A DNA stretch of 64,000 bases from Planctomycetota bacterium (GTDB lineage Bacteria; Planctomycetota; Planctomycetia; Pirellulales; Lacipirellulaceae): positions 1 to 64,000 of the forward strand of contig JAKOXH010000058.1 in the NCBI GenBank assembly GCA_029781135.1, read 5' to 3'. Positions 8,485 through 16,036 of this stretch are shown here, one piece after another (the first letter of the stretch is position 1; each line of letters starts with the position of its first letter). The notes beneath the pieces were generated by a model that made no database searches, was not told the DNA's origin, and worked only from the letters and a program-made list of their open reading frames with translations. The position numbers were made by a program, and so were the translations under genes.

Positions 8485-9210
8485 ATGCACATGTCGATGT
8501 TATTCGCTGCCGCCGCGGGGCCTCTGTCGATTCCCACACGCAGCCTGTTCGAGATGCTGCTGGCCGGCGGGCCCTTGATGCTGCCGATTCTGCTGGCGTC
8601 GTTTGTCATGCTGCTCATTGTGTTCGAGCGCGTGTACTGCTTGCGTCGGCGACGCGTCGTGCCGCGTCTGTTCGTCGAGCGATTCCTGCTGCAGCTGCGC
8701 GAAGGAGCGCTCGACCGCGCGGAAGCTCTCGAACGTTGTGAAGATGAATCCAGCCACATTGCCCGGGTATTTGCCGCGGGAATTCGCAAATGGGGTAAGC
8801 CGGCCGTTGAAGTGGAGCAAGCGGTACTCGATGAAGGCGAGCGCATCGCAAATGTCTTGCGACGCTACCTGCGCGTGCTGAATGGTGTGTCAACCGTTTC
8901 GCCGCTGCTCGGGCTTCTCGGTACCGTGTGGGGCATGATTCAGGCGTTCAACGTCATCGCCAACAGCCCCGCGATGGGCCGGGCCGAATTGCTCGCCGGC
9001 GGCATCAGCGTCGCCCTGCTCACTACGGCCGCGGGCCTGCTGGTCGCCATTCCCTCGCTGATTTTCTACCTGATCTTCGTCGGCCGCGTGGACAGCCTCA
9101 TCATGGAAATCGATCACCACAGCCAAGAACTGGTGGGCCTCATTTCGCACGAAGGCCTGGAAGACCGCAAGAGTTCACGACTAACCATCGCCCGCCGCAA
9201 GGCAGCATAA
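8485..9210 (+). CDS. exbB: MotA/TolQ/ExbB proton channel family protein
   Basis: A 241-residue inner-membrane protein with three membrane segments, near residues 30-52, 135-158 and 172-195, and the family core in the second and third (STVSPLLGLLGTVWGMIQAF and LLTTAAGLLVAIPSL). It would form the proton-driven stator with the ExbD-like product of the next gene, energising an outer-membrane or cell-surface process. GGAG lies 5 bases before the ATG. The partner downstream is a TonB-like fusion, so the trio probably works as one energy-transducing complex. TolQ is an alternative name; the family is certain, the subtype less so. Confidence 0.88.
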   Translation: MHMSMLFAAAAGPLSIPTRSLFEMLLAGGPLMLPILLASFVMLLIVFERVYCLRRRRVVPRLFVERFLLQLREGALDRAEALERCEDESSHIARVFAAGIRKWGKPAVEVEQAVLDEGERIANVLRRYLRVLNGVSTVSPLLGLLGTVWGMIQAFNVIANSPAMGRAELLAGGISVALLTTAAGLLVAIPSLIFYLIFVGRVDSLIMEIDHHSQELVGLISHEGLEDRKSSRLTIARRKAA

Positions 9211-9211
9211 G

Positions 9212-9292
9212 GAGTCGAGAGTCAAGAGCCAAGAGTCGAGAGCCAGACCTTCGATTTCCGGCTCTTGACTCTTGACTCTCAGCTCTTGACTC
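9212..9292. repeat. Period-7 inverted array between exbB and exbD
   Basis: The left arm 9212-9248 is made of seven-base units (GAGTCGA, GAGTCAA, GAGCCAA, GAGTCGA). The right arm 9260-9292 carries the complement (CTCTTGA, CTCTTGA, CTCTCAG, CTCTTGA). The array fills the whole gap between the two genes, so an exbB-exbD transcript would carry a long hairpin between them. It also leaves exbD without a recognisable ribosome-binding site. Confidence 0.85.
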
Positions 9293-9299
9293 ACACACC

Positions 9300-9734
9300 A
9301 TGCCTCTCAAGCTTCAACACGACGAGATGCCGACGCTCAACCTGACGTCGATGATCGACGTGTTGTTCTTGCTCATCATCTTCTTCATGGTGGCGACGAA
9401 GTTCGATGAGATGGAGCGGACCATCGACGTCGCCGTGCCGCAAGTCGCCCACGCCGGCGAAGGCGCCGCGCCGCCTGAGCCACTGGTTGTTGCGGTCACC
9501 GCCGAGGGGCAACTCGCGCTCAACGGAAAGTCGGTCACCGAAACCGAATTGGTGCAGCAACTGGCGGCGGCACGCACACCGCTGACCGAACCTAGTGTTG
9601 TCATTCACGGCGACGCCAAGTGCCCGTTCCAGCACGTCGCGGCCGCACTGGGTGCCTGCCGGCAGGCGGGCATTTCGGAGCTAGGAATCACGGTACGCAT
9701 CGCCGGCAACGAGACCGACAGCACCAAACGCTGA
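9300..9734 (+). CDS. exbD: ExbD/TolR family biopolymer transport protein
   Basis: A 144-residue protein with a short cytoplasmic N-terminus, one membrane helix near residues 17-37 (LTSMIDVLFLLIIFFMVATK; the Asp is the conserved protonatable residue) and a periplasmic domain of about 100 residues. It partners the ExbB-like channel upstream. No ribosome-binding site precedes the ATG because the repeat array runs to within 8 bases of it. Translation may depend on coupling or on the hairpin itself. The next gene starts 8 bases after its stop. Confidence 0.9.
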   Translation: MPLKLQHDEMPTLNLTSMIDVLFLLIIFFMVATKFDEMERTIDVAVPQVAHAGEGAAPPEPLVVAVTAEGQLALNGKSVTETELVQQLAAARTPLTEPSVVIHGDAKCPFQHVAAALGACRQAGISELGITVRIAGNETDSTKR

Positions 9735-9741
9735 CCATAAC

Positions 9742-11589
9742 ATGCGTGCGATCACCCCAACGCTGATGGGCGGCGCACTGAATTGCGTCGCCACGATTCA
9801 CTGGCCTTATTGGCTGGCGTGGGGAGGGTCGTTCGTTCTTAGCGTCGTCTTGGTCTTCTTATTATGGACACGCTGGGGACAATCCAAACTGATCCACAAG
9901 TGCGCGGCAATGTCGCTCATTGTCCACCTAATCCTCGTGTTCTTGACGATGACCGTGAGGATCGTCTCGGGCGATGGAGCCAGTGGCGGCGGCGGTGGTC
10001 CGCCGATCCATGTGCGAATCGTGGAAGACAAAGGAGCACCGATTGCCGCGATTGCAGCAAACGCACCAGTGGTCAGCACGGAAATCAAGAGTGAAGTGAC
10101 GGCTCCGCCGCTACTTACGCCACCACCACCAGAGCCGGAAGTCGCAATGCCGGTCGTCGAAGATACGAAACCAAAGATCGAACCGAAGGTAGCGGAGAAG
10201 GCAGCCGAAAAACCGCCAGAGCCAACGCCCGCGGCAGCCGTGAAACATGATGCAGTTCAGCCGCCGGCAACTGCCGATGTCGCGGTGCCACCCAAGCACG
10301 TCGCTGAAAAGTCAGAAACGCCTCCGCAGACAACTGCGGAACCTGTCGCCCCACCTCCGCCAACAACGACAACCGCAGCAACAACAGCGGCATCGCCGGT
10401 AACTGGCGTTGCGACCGTGAATATCGCTGCCGCGGTTGCCGGTTCCGCTTCCAACGTTTACGCCTTGCGGAACGCTTCGGGGCGAGACAGCCTCGTTGCC
10501 GGGCAGGGCGGCAACAGCGAAACGGAAGCGGCAGTAACGGCCGCCCTGCGCTGGCTCGCGGCCACCCAGGCCCGCGATGGTCGCTGGGATGCGCTCCAAT
10601 ACGGCGCCGGCAAAGAAGAGATGGTGCTGGGCCAAAACCGTGGTGGTGCCGGACGTGGCGCCGACACCGGCGTTACCGCCCTCGCGCTCTTAGCATTCTT
10701 GGGGGCTGGCCATTCCCATTTGCAGGGCCAGTATCGCGATAACGTTCGCCACGGCCTCGACTTCTTGCTGCGCTCCCAAGCTCCGGACGGCAGCATCTTC
10801 GGCGATGCCACACTCTACGCACAAATGTACTGCCATTCGATGGCGACCTTCGCCCTGGCAGAAGCGCAAGCCATGACGGGCGATGCCCGCTTGAAAGCCG
10901 CCGTCACTAAGGCCGTCAACTTCAGCGTGGCGGCACAGAACACGTCGACCGGCGGCTGGCGATATCGCCCGGGCGACATGGGCGACACGAGCCAACTCGG
11001 CTGGCAAGTCATGGCCCTCGCGAGTGCCGAACGCGCCGGCATCCGAGTTCCCGATCAAACTTGGAGCCGCGTCGAACGGTTCCTGCAGAGCGTGCGACGC
11101 GGCGACCACGGCGGCCTGGCCAGCTATCGTGCCGATAGCCCGGCGAGTACGTCGATGACGGCCGAAGCGTTGTACTGCCGACTCGTCCTTCAGCAAGCGG
11201 TGGGAACAAATTTGGTTGAGCGTGCCGCCGATGAAGCTTCGACCGAACTGCTGGCCACACCGCCTACGGCTGAGCGCGTGAACCTCTATTATTGGTACTA
11301 CGCCACGCTTGCACTCCATCATCGCCAGTTGGCGAATGAGAAGGCGACGGCCGCTTGGCGAACCTGGAACGACGCGATGATCGCGGCGCTCAAGCAAACT
11401 CAGGTCGCTAGCGGCGACGATGCGGGAAGCTGGAATTCGAATACGCTGTGGGGCGGTTACGGCGGCCGCGTTTACACCACGGCCATGGCCGCGATGTGCC
11501 TTGAAGTGTACTATCGCTACGCACCTGCTCCGGCCCCGACGGCCCCGCAAACCGCCACGCGGCCAACGTGGCATCCGGCCATCCGTTGA
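9742..11589 (+). CDS. TonB-like N-terminus fused to cyclase-type alpha/alpha barrel
   Basis: A 615-residue protein. Residues about 20-42 and 55-73 are membrane helices. Residues 95-225 form a Pro/Glu/Lys/Ala-rich spacer (PPPPEPEVAMPVVE and similar) like the periplasmic rod of TonB. From about 255 on are repeats of the prenyltransferase/squalene-cyclase fold (ALRWLAATQARDGRW, LDFLLRSQAPDGSIFG, STGGWRYRPGDMGDTSQLGWQ). The DxDD catalytic motif of squalene-hopene cyclases is not visible, so the barrel is more likely a binding or scaffold domain than a cyclase. Position directly after exbB-exbD supports an energised envelope system. The name is descriptive; the function is inferred. Confidence 0.75.
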   Translation: MRAITPTLMGGALNCVATIHWPYWLAWGGSFVLSVVLVFLLWTRWGQSKLIHKCAAMSLIVHLILVFLTMTVRIVSGDGASGGGGGPPIHVRIVEDKGAPIAAIAANAPVVSTEIKSEVTAPPLLTPPPPEPEVAMPVVEDTKPKIEPKVAEKAAEKPPEPTPAAAVKHDAVQPPATADVAVPPKHVAEKSETPPQTTAEPVAPPPPTTTTAATTAASPVTGVATVNIAAAVAGSASNVYALRNASGRDSLVAGQGGNSETEAAVTAALRWLAATQARDGRWDALQYGAGKEEMVLGQNRGGAGRGADTGVTALALLAFLGAGHSHLQGQYRDNVRHGLDFLLRSQAPDGSIFGDATLYAQMYCHSMATFALAEAQAMTGDARLKAAVTKAVNFSVAAQNTSTGGWRYRPGDMGDTSQLGWQVMALASAERAGIRVPDQTWSRVERFLQSVRRGDHGGLASYRADSPASTSMTAEALYCRLVLQQAVGTNLVERAADEASTELLATPPTAERVNLYYWYYATLALHHRQLANEKATAAWRTWNDAMIAALKQTQVASGDDAGSWNSNTLWGGYGGRVYTTAMAAMCLEVYYRYAPAPAPTAPQTATRPTWHPAIR

Positions 11590-11599
11590 ACTCCAGGCC

Positions 11600-11657
11600 G
11601 TAGGTCGGGCTTTAGCCTGACAGAACTTTGAGCGAGTCAGGCTAAAGCCTGACCTAC
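11600..11657. repeat. REP-like GTAG hairpin pair
   Basis: Two hairpins face each other. The one at 11600-11622 starts GTAG and has stem GTCGGGC, loop TTTA and GCCTGAC. Its mate at 11637-11657 is nearly the same sequence in reverse orientation and ends in CTAC. The pair abuts the stop codon of the minus-strand gene that ends at 11658. Confidence 0.85.
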
Positions 11658-12008
11658 TTACGCGGCCGCTCGCAACCGAACGTGGGGTGTCGGTACGGAG
11701 ACTGTAAGGTTCGACTTGAGCTGGTTGAGTAGTGTGTGCGTGGCGAGTTCCAGAGCCGTAGTGGTTAGCTCGCTCCTGTGAGTTCGCGACCCGCCCGTTG
11801 CCGAGAGCTGCCCAATCTCATGCTGAATATGGGGCAATGCATGAGCCCGCACGTAACCACGCAATTCGGCCGGCGGCATGTTCGCGACGGAACTGTCCAG
11901 GTGTCGCAGGACGGCGGCAACGGCTCGTTCCGCAACCGCGTGTGCGAAAGACTCATTCTGGGGGCTTACCCGCTGCATGCGACCGTTAAATATCACTTGA
12001 TTCACCAA
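11658..12008 (-). CDS. Hypothetical protein, non-ATG start
   Basis: A 116-residue protein. The frame opens with TTG at 12008 followed directly by GTG at 12005; either could start it, and the next ATG is at residue 11. The ribosome-binding site is weak (ACGAG). The middle reads as an amphipathic helical domain (AHAVAERAVAAVLRHLDSS, ELRGYVRAHALPHIQHEIG). Codon usage matches neighbouring genes. No family is recognised. Its stop codon touches a REP-like hairpin pair that could act as its 3' boundary. Confidence 0.5.
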   Translation of the reverse strand: MVNQVIFNGRMQRVSPQNESFAHAVAERAVAAVLRHLDSSVANMPPAELRGYVRAHALPHIQHEIGQLSATGGSRTHRSELTTTALELATHTLLNQLKSNLTVSVPTPHVRLRAAA

Positions 12009-12105
12009 CTCGTCTGAACTTGACCAAGTTCGCCTAATCGCTTAATTTTTAGGCAAGTTCAGGGCCTTTCCAGGTCGAAACGGTTAGAAAGAATTTGATT
12101 GTTGT

Positions 12106-12177
12106 GGCGCCGTAGCCAAGTGGCTAAGGCATCGGATTGCAAATCCGACATCCCCGGTTCGAATCCGGGCGGCGCCT
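12106..12177 (+). tRNA. tRNA-Cys(GCA)
   Basis: A 72-nt cloverleaf: acceptor GGCGCCG/CGGCGCC, D arm with GCCAAGTGGCTAAGGC, anticodon stem TCGGA/TCCGA around loop TTGCAAA, and T loop TTCGAAT. The anticodon is GCA and the discriminator base is U, as expected for Cys. CCA is not encoded. A strong terminator follows within 10 bases. Confidence 0.97.
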
Positions 12178-12186
12178 CTTCGCCGG

Positions 12187-12223
12187 CCACCTCGTAACCG
12201 CTGGGTTACGAGGTGGTTTTTTT
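12187..12223 (+). terminator. Rho-independent terminator of tRNA-Cys
   Basis: A perfect 13-bp stem (CCACCTCGTAACC) with loop GCTG is followed by seven T residues. Confidence 0.93.
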
Positions 12224-12272
12224 ATGGTGGGTGCGTAATCGTGGCAAGACCGGTCGATGCTAGCGATGCAGG

Positions 12273-12373
12273 TGTTAGTCGTTTGGCGTTAGGCGTTAGG
12301 CGTTAGGCGTTAGGGGTCCTTTGTTGGATGTCGCACCTTCTGGCTAATAGCTGACGACTAACGACTGACAGCT
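12273..12373. repeat. Period-7 inverted array
   Basis: The left arm has four copies of GGCGTTA in a row (from about 12284) after a related lead-in. The right arm 12341-12373 has diverged seven-base units (CTAATAG, CTGACGA, CTAACGA, CTGACAG). The arms are related but no longer perfectly complementary. Confidence 0.75.
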
Positions 12374-12742
12374 ATCAAAAAAATGATGGGCCCATTGGGG
12401 CTTCGGTCATGGGTGAGCTGGCGCGCATGATCGGCGGGTGAGGGCCGATGGCGACGAGCTGCGGACCGATTCTCCACCCGTGCGAGTGCGGCTCTGCGCC
12501 GCGGGACCGGGGTGTCTGGCTGGCGGCGGGCTCAAGCGGTGGTAGCCGCGCTGCGGCTCCGATCCATGAGGTCGCCAACTGACATTGTCCCGGCGAGACG
12601 TCTACTTGGCAGAGACTGCGCCCGCACGGTCATTTGTGAAGGCGACTGTAACACAAGTCGTGGCACAAAAGCAAGGAAATAGTGGAAAAGTTTTCAGTAG
12701 TTGGAAATGGAGCGGAATTGTGGGTGTTCGGTTCTCGTAATT
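12374..12742. other. Gap with a doubtful minus-strand frame
   Basis: A 67-codon frame lies on the minus strand at 12375-12578 (Pro/Ala-rich). It has no ribosome-binding site and an unusual composition, so I do not call it a gene. I see nothing else here. Confidence 0.3.
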
Positions 12743-12827
12743 CCGAATTCTGGCGAATTCGGCTACGGGTGGGCAGCGGTGTGGTCGGGTCGGTTGGCGG
12801 TAGATTCGGTCTGGCGACCGACGCTAA
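12743..12827. repeat. REP-like hairpins in tail-to-head pair
   Basis: On the minus strand, 12766-12743 reads GTAGCC, stem GAATTC, loop GCCA, then GAATTCGG. On the plus strand, 12800-12827 reads GTAGATTCGG, then TCTGGCGACCGACGCTAA. A diverged copy of the whole 85-bp unit lies at 15806-15887. Confidence 0.8.
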
Positions 12828-12880
12828 AGGCCGTATAAGGAAACGAGAGGACTGTTCCCTGTTTCGTTCTTCTTCGTTTC

Positions 12881-12909
12881 TTGACTTACTAAATACAATA
12901 TCGTAATAT
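12881..12909 (+). promoter_or_regulatory. Sigma70-type promoter of the toxin-antitoxin operon
   Basis: TTGACT at 12881-12886 and TAATAT at 12904-12909 are separated by exactly 17 bases. The -10 box lies inside the palindrome described next, so a repressor bound there would block RNA polymerase directly. The predicted transcript starts near 12916, about 20 bases before the toxin start codon. Confidence 0.7.
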
Positions 12910-12915
12910 TACGAT
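12900..12915. promoter_or_regulatory. Perfect 16-bp operator palindrome
   Basis: ATCGTAATATTACGAT reads identically on both strands and covers the -10 box. In HigBA-type loci the antitoxin dimer binds such palindromes to repress its own operon. That role here is inferred from position and symmetry. Confidence 0.7.
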
Positions 12916-12934
12916 GTTGGACATAGGGGTGAAC

Positions 12935-13328
12935 ATGCCTCGGACGAACGTTTACTTCTACAAGGATGATGACGGAAGCGTGCCCGTTCTCGACTGGCTG
13001 CTTGAACTTCAGCAGCGGAACGGACGGGCCGCGAGGAAATGTTTCGCTTTGGTGAAGCTCCTCAGCGAGTTCGGTAGCGAGCTCCGCCGACCGCGCGGAC
13101 TTTCTGCGGGACGGCGTCCACGAGCTGCGCACCGAGGTCGGCAACGTCAACTACCGCATCCTGTATGGGTTTGTCGGTAAGGATGTAGCGTGCTCGCCTG
13201 CGGACTCGCCAAGGAAAAAGGCCGTGCCCGCCCGCGAGATTGAGCGGGCCGCCGAGCGCGTGGTGAAGTACAAACGGAACCCCGCTCGCCATCGCTATGA
13301 ATTCGAGGAGGTAGAGAACAATGGCTAA
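12935..13328 (+). pseudogene. higB: HigB/RelE-type toxin, frameshifted
   Basis: The start reads MPRTNVYFYKDDDGSVPVLDW, and about 55 codons stay in frame. The family sequence then continues in another frame from about 13095 (ADFLRDGVHELRTEVGNVNY, RILYGFVGKDVA), which requires a shift near 13094. A second, compensated pair of shifts replaces the expected leucine-rich segment between about 13180 and 13222 before the frame recovers (AVPAREIERAAERVVKYKRN) and ends at TAA 13326-13328. The family is the phage Gp49/HigB mRNA-interferase group of about 120 residues. The end overlaps the antitoxin start by 8 bases, as in intact operons. With these shifts the toxin is probably inactive, unless they are assembly errors. 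Confidence 0.75.
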
Positions 13329-13635
13329 GACCGCAAATGCAGTCGAAATTTTGAAACGAAAGACCGGCATCGACCCGGATCAAGACGCGGAGATGCTCAG
13401 CATCTTTGAGGGCTTTCGCGTCGCTCAAATGATCTATGATGCCAGGACCGAAGCCGGCCTCACACAAAAAGAATTGGCCAAGGCCGTCGGCACGACGCAG
13501 AGCGTGATCTCGCAGCTGGAAAGCGCCGAGTACCACGGACATTCGCTCACGATGCTGGGGCGCATCGCCAAGGCCCTCCATCGGCGCGTGGAGGTCAGGT
13601 TTGTTCCCCTGATGCCTGCTCATCGTTCCGCGTGA
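13321..13635 (+). CDS. higA: HigA-type antitoxin, XRE helix-turn-helix
   Basis: A 104-residue protein with an XRE-family helix-turn-helix at about residues 38-90 (AGLTQKELAKAVGTTQSVISQLES). It overlaps the upstream toxin remnant by 8 bases and is translated from the same promoter. It would normally neutralise HigB and repress the operon through the palindrome at 12900-12915. The antitoxin frame is intact although the toxin is broken, as expected if the toxin decayed first. Confidence 0.85.
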   Translation: MAKTANAVEILKRKTGIDPDQDAEMLSIFEGFRVAQMIYDARTEAGLTQKELAKAVGTTQSVISQLESAEYHGHSLTMLGRIAKALHRRVEVRFVPLMPAHRSA

Positions 13636-13750
13636 ATGTTATTTGGGCGCACGCGTGATTGACTCGTGAATTGCCGTGATGCCTTGCCGGGTGAAAGGGG
13701 CATTATGGTTTTGTGAACAACCAGAATGTCGCCTTTATTCTTCCGGTAAG

Positions 13751-14611
13751 CTAAAGCTCTTTACTCGTAATTCTCTTCTTGAGTTCTGCCACAGCGTTCC
13801 AATTATGGTGCTTGGAATAAGCGCTGAGGGTTCCTGTTTCCTGGAGTTCAATCAGTGCCTCGGTCCAGTAGGCAATGATTGCGCGCCGAACGCCATTCAA
13901 ACTGAGAAACTCTAATGCAATGTCAAAGTTCCCTTCGAAGAACACCGAGGTCGATCGATACAACCCGGTTGTATAGTTATCATTCTTCAAACGTCCGCTT
14001 CTCTTTCTGACCCAGGATGACACTTCTTTGAAGTCATGAACAAGTCGATCCATATGGATCATATGGACCGGCGGCCGGTCATTTGCAGGAACAGTGGCAA
14101 AAGCAACTTCGTGCGACCCGATATTGAGAGTGTAGTACCGACCACCGTTCGTTGCGGGAAACAGGCTGAATGTCCAGGCACCTTGAAGATCAAGCCAGTT
14201 CAGAATCGCAGCGAAGCGAAACAGCCTGGCGAGAAAGCTGGAGAATTCCTGATCCTGGAACATTCGATCAATCTTTGGTTTTTTGAGTACCAATGACTCA
14301 TCGATTTGTTCCAGGCGCCTTGAGGCTTCTACGCACGACAGCGCGAACAGCTCCTTCTGTCCTGCGACTGATTTCACAAGCTTACTTCGAAAGGTATAGT
14401 GAAGCGCGTGCTCGACCTTGCGCCAGTCCGCAACCTGTCTAAAGTCATGGAGCGACCACGGCCCCAGACTTTTGTATGGTTCGCACGAGTTAATCTCTTT
14501 TATGCGCTTGAGAGGAGCGTAATCCGTGCCGCCGATCTTGACGTACTCGCACACTGGCGAGGCAAGCACGTAGATGTGACCTTCCAGGCGCTTTGTATTT
14601 TCTGATGCCAT
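13751..14611 (-). CDS. T5orf172 / GIY-YIG-like N-terminal domain protein
   Basis: A 286-residue protein. Residues about 10-95 match the T5orf172/Mug113-type GIY-YIG superfamily in pattern: IYVLASPVCEYVKIGGTD, then HALHYTFRSK with the conserved His, and a closing KELFAL. The remaining 190 residues (FLARLFRFAAILNWLDLQGAW, SWVRKRSGRLKNDNY) are not recognised. Proteins with this N-terminus are often phage or defence associated and may act on nucleic acids. It lies 116 bases from the antitoxin, convergent with it, in a stretch rich in repeats, so acquisition by transfer is plausible. No clear ribosome-binding site precedes the ATG. Confidence 0.6.
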   Translation of the reverse strand: MASENTKRLEGHIYVLASPVCEYVKIGGTDYAPLKRIKEINSCEPYKSLGPWSLHDFRQVADWRKVEHALHYTFRSKLVKSVAGQKELFALSCVEASRRLEQIDESLVLKKPKIDRMFQDQEFSSFLARLFRFAAILNWLDLQGAWTFSLFPATNGGRYYTLNIGSHEVAFATVPANDRPPVHMIHMDRLVHDFKEVSSWVRKRSGRLKNDNYTTGLYRSTSVFFEGNFDIALEFLSLNGVRRAIIAYWTEALIELQETGTLSAYSKHHNWNAVAELKKRITSKEL

Positions 14612-14762
14612 GTCCGTCCGTTCTGCTTTTGGATCGGCCGTGGGGGTGGAGGGTGAGTTCCACTGCCAAGCGTTTGGCGGTGAGGTTTGCAGAAGCTGTC
14701 GGGTGAATTTCTAAGTTGACCGCAAGCTGATGGCAATGGCTCTGCACTGCTGGGCAAGCCAG

Positions 14763-14910
14763 CAGTGGTACCTTACGCCTCATCTTCCGCTTCGCCGGCA
14801 CGATGACGATGTTATTCCTCGCGCGGGTACCACTGAATTGTTTAACCTGGAGCCAACGGCGACACAAGCGTTTTACGCACAACCCCGTCGCCGCTGGCTC
14901 CGGGTTAAAC
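14763..14910. repeat. Nested inverted repeats
   Basis: Two palindromes interleave in the gap between genes. CAGTGGTACC at 14763-14772 pairs with GGTACCACTG at 14826-14835. The 23-base arm 14841-14863 (TTTAACCTGGAGCCA onward) pairs with 14887-14909 with two wobble mismatches. I find no coding sequence in 14612-15091. Confidence 0.7.
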
Positions 14911-14970
14911 GAATACGTCGCCACCCTGACCGCGAGACGCATACTATTGATACCTACGCAGCCAGCGAGC

Positions 14971-15044
14971 TGTGGGAGGCCTCTCTGAGGCCGATGGCTT
15001 GTTCCGTTGGATGACGTCATCGGCGTCGGAGACGCCTCCCACAG
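14971..15044. repeat. Dispersed GTGGGAGGC palindrome, copy 2
   Basis: The left half is TGTGGGAGGCCTCTCTGAGG plus CCGAT. The right half is ATCGGCGTCGGAGACGCC plus TCCCACAG. The sequence is very close to the copy at 19107-19181, with an unrelated 23-base centre. Confidence 0.85.
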
Positions 15045-15091
15045 GTGCATTCACATTACAGTTGGCAATAATGACTGCCATGCTGGTCTGG

Positions 15092-15568
15092 TCACAGCGT
15101 TGGGTCGTTCTTCGGTTTTATGTTCACGGCGGTTTGCAGGATTCGTTCGAACATCGCCGCGGCGGTGGCGACGACGATCGAGCCGAAAATAATGGCGAGG
15201 CGCAGGACAACTCCCGGGGGCCGGTCATCGGGGTCGCTGAACAACATGAAGACGACGCTTCCCACCACGAAGCCAATGATGGCGATCGCGCAATATTTTA
15301 TGGTGCGTAGTGCCTTCGTGGCTGCGGGTGAGAAGACGGCATCGTGCCCGGCATAGCCCAGCACTTTAAAGGCCTGATAGAGCGCGATGAAAAATGGAAT
15401 CGACGCGACATACGCATACGCTAAAAAGGGATCGTGGAAGTAAACCTCAAAGGGCGTGGCGTGGGCGTTTCTGCCCTCGATGTTTGGCTCCCACAGCATG
15501 AAGGCCAGAGCGCCGATACCGATGAGCACAATCACTGCCTGAAGAAATATCGTTGAGGTTGCTTTCAT
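15092..15568 (-). CDS. DUF2975-type membrane protein
   Basis: A 158-residue integral membrane protein with four hydrophobic segments near residues 5-25, 48-68, 92-112 and 122-142. The arrangement, with a loop after the first helix and DPF..AYAYVASIPFFIALYQAFKVL, fits the DUF2975 family. Members usually sit beside a small XRE regulator; none is adjacent here. No strong ribosome-binding site is visible. The function is unknown; the predicted location is the inner membrane. Confidence 0.6.
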   Translation of the reverse strand: MKATSTIFLQAVIVLIGIGALAFMLWEPNIEGRNAHATPFEVYFHDPFLAYAYVASIPFFIALYQAFKVLGYAGHDAVFSPAATKALRTIKYCAIAIIGFVVGSVVFMLFSDPDDRPPGVVLRLAIIFGSIVVATAAAMFERILQTAVNIKPKNDPTL

Positions 15569-15674
15569 GGGGTTGTGCTTTTTGTGAAGGAGGATGGAAC
15601 AATTCTACTCGATTGGTCGGCCGAGTGGGTGGAAAATCTATTCTGAGGCAAAGCGCTTGCGGTGTTGGTGAATT

Positions 15675-15702
15675 CCATGCCCACGCCGAGTCGTGGGCAT
15701 GG
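15675..15702. repeat. CCATGCCCACG hairpin
   Basis: A perfect 11-bp stem, CCATGCCCACG and CGTGGGCATGG, surrounds CCGAGT. The same core recurs near 61787-61811, and longer relatives occur at 24148-24297 and 57346-57430. Confidence 0.8.
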
Positions 15703-15805
15703 CACCCCAGGGCCAGTCTGTAGTTTCGCTTTACCACGCCCTTCGCCGACTTAGGGCGTGCCACCCAAGTTGAGCACTTCTTCCGTGCTAGCAAGCGGAG
15801 CCGAT

Positions 15806-15918
15806 CCGGATGCTCGCGAATTTGGCTACGGGGAGGTCGGTGCGTTTGGTTTGCTGGCGGTAGATTCGGTCTGGCGACCGACGCTAATAACGCTCCGGAT
15901 TCTTGCGAATCCGGCTAC
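15806..15918. repeat. Three REP-like GTAG hairpins
   Basis: The minus-strand hairpin ending at 15806 reads GTAGCC with a decayed stem. The plus-strand hairpin at 15860-15887 starts GTAGATTCGG. The minus-strand hairpin 15918-15895 reads GTAGCC, GGATTC, loop GCAA, GAATCCGG. The first two repeat the unit at 12743-12827. No gene lies in 15569-16036. Confidence 0.75.
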
Positions 15919-16036
15919 CTAAGGGCTGTGCGAACTCGCCTTGCGGGGCCGGGCGGTCGCCGGTATTCTTCGCTCGCTTGTCTTTGCCCCGGAACCTCTC
16001 TTCACCAATGGGGCGAGCGACCGCGAAGGAGAAACG

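Noticed and set aside
12375-12578. 67-codon minus-strand frame
   Set aside because: No ribosome-binding site, Pro/Ala-rich composition typical of GC-rich non-coding DNA, and repeats next to it.
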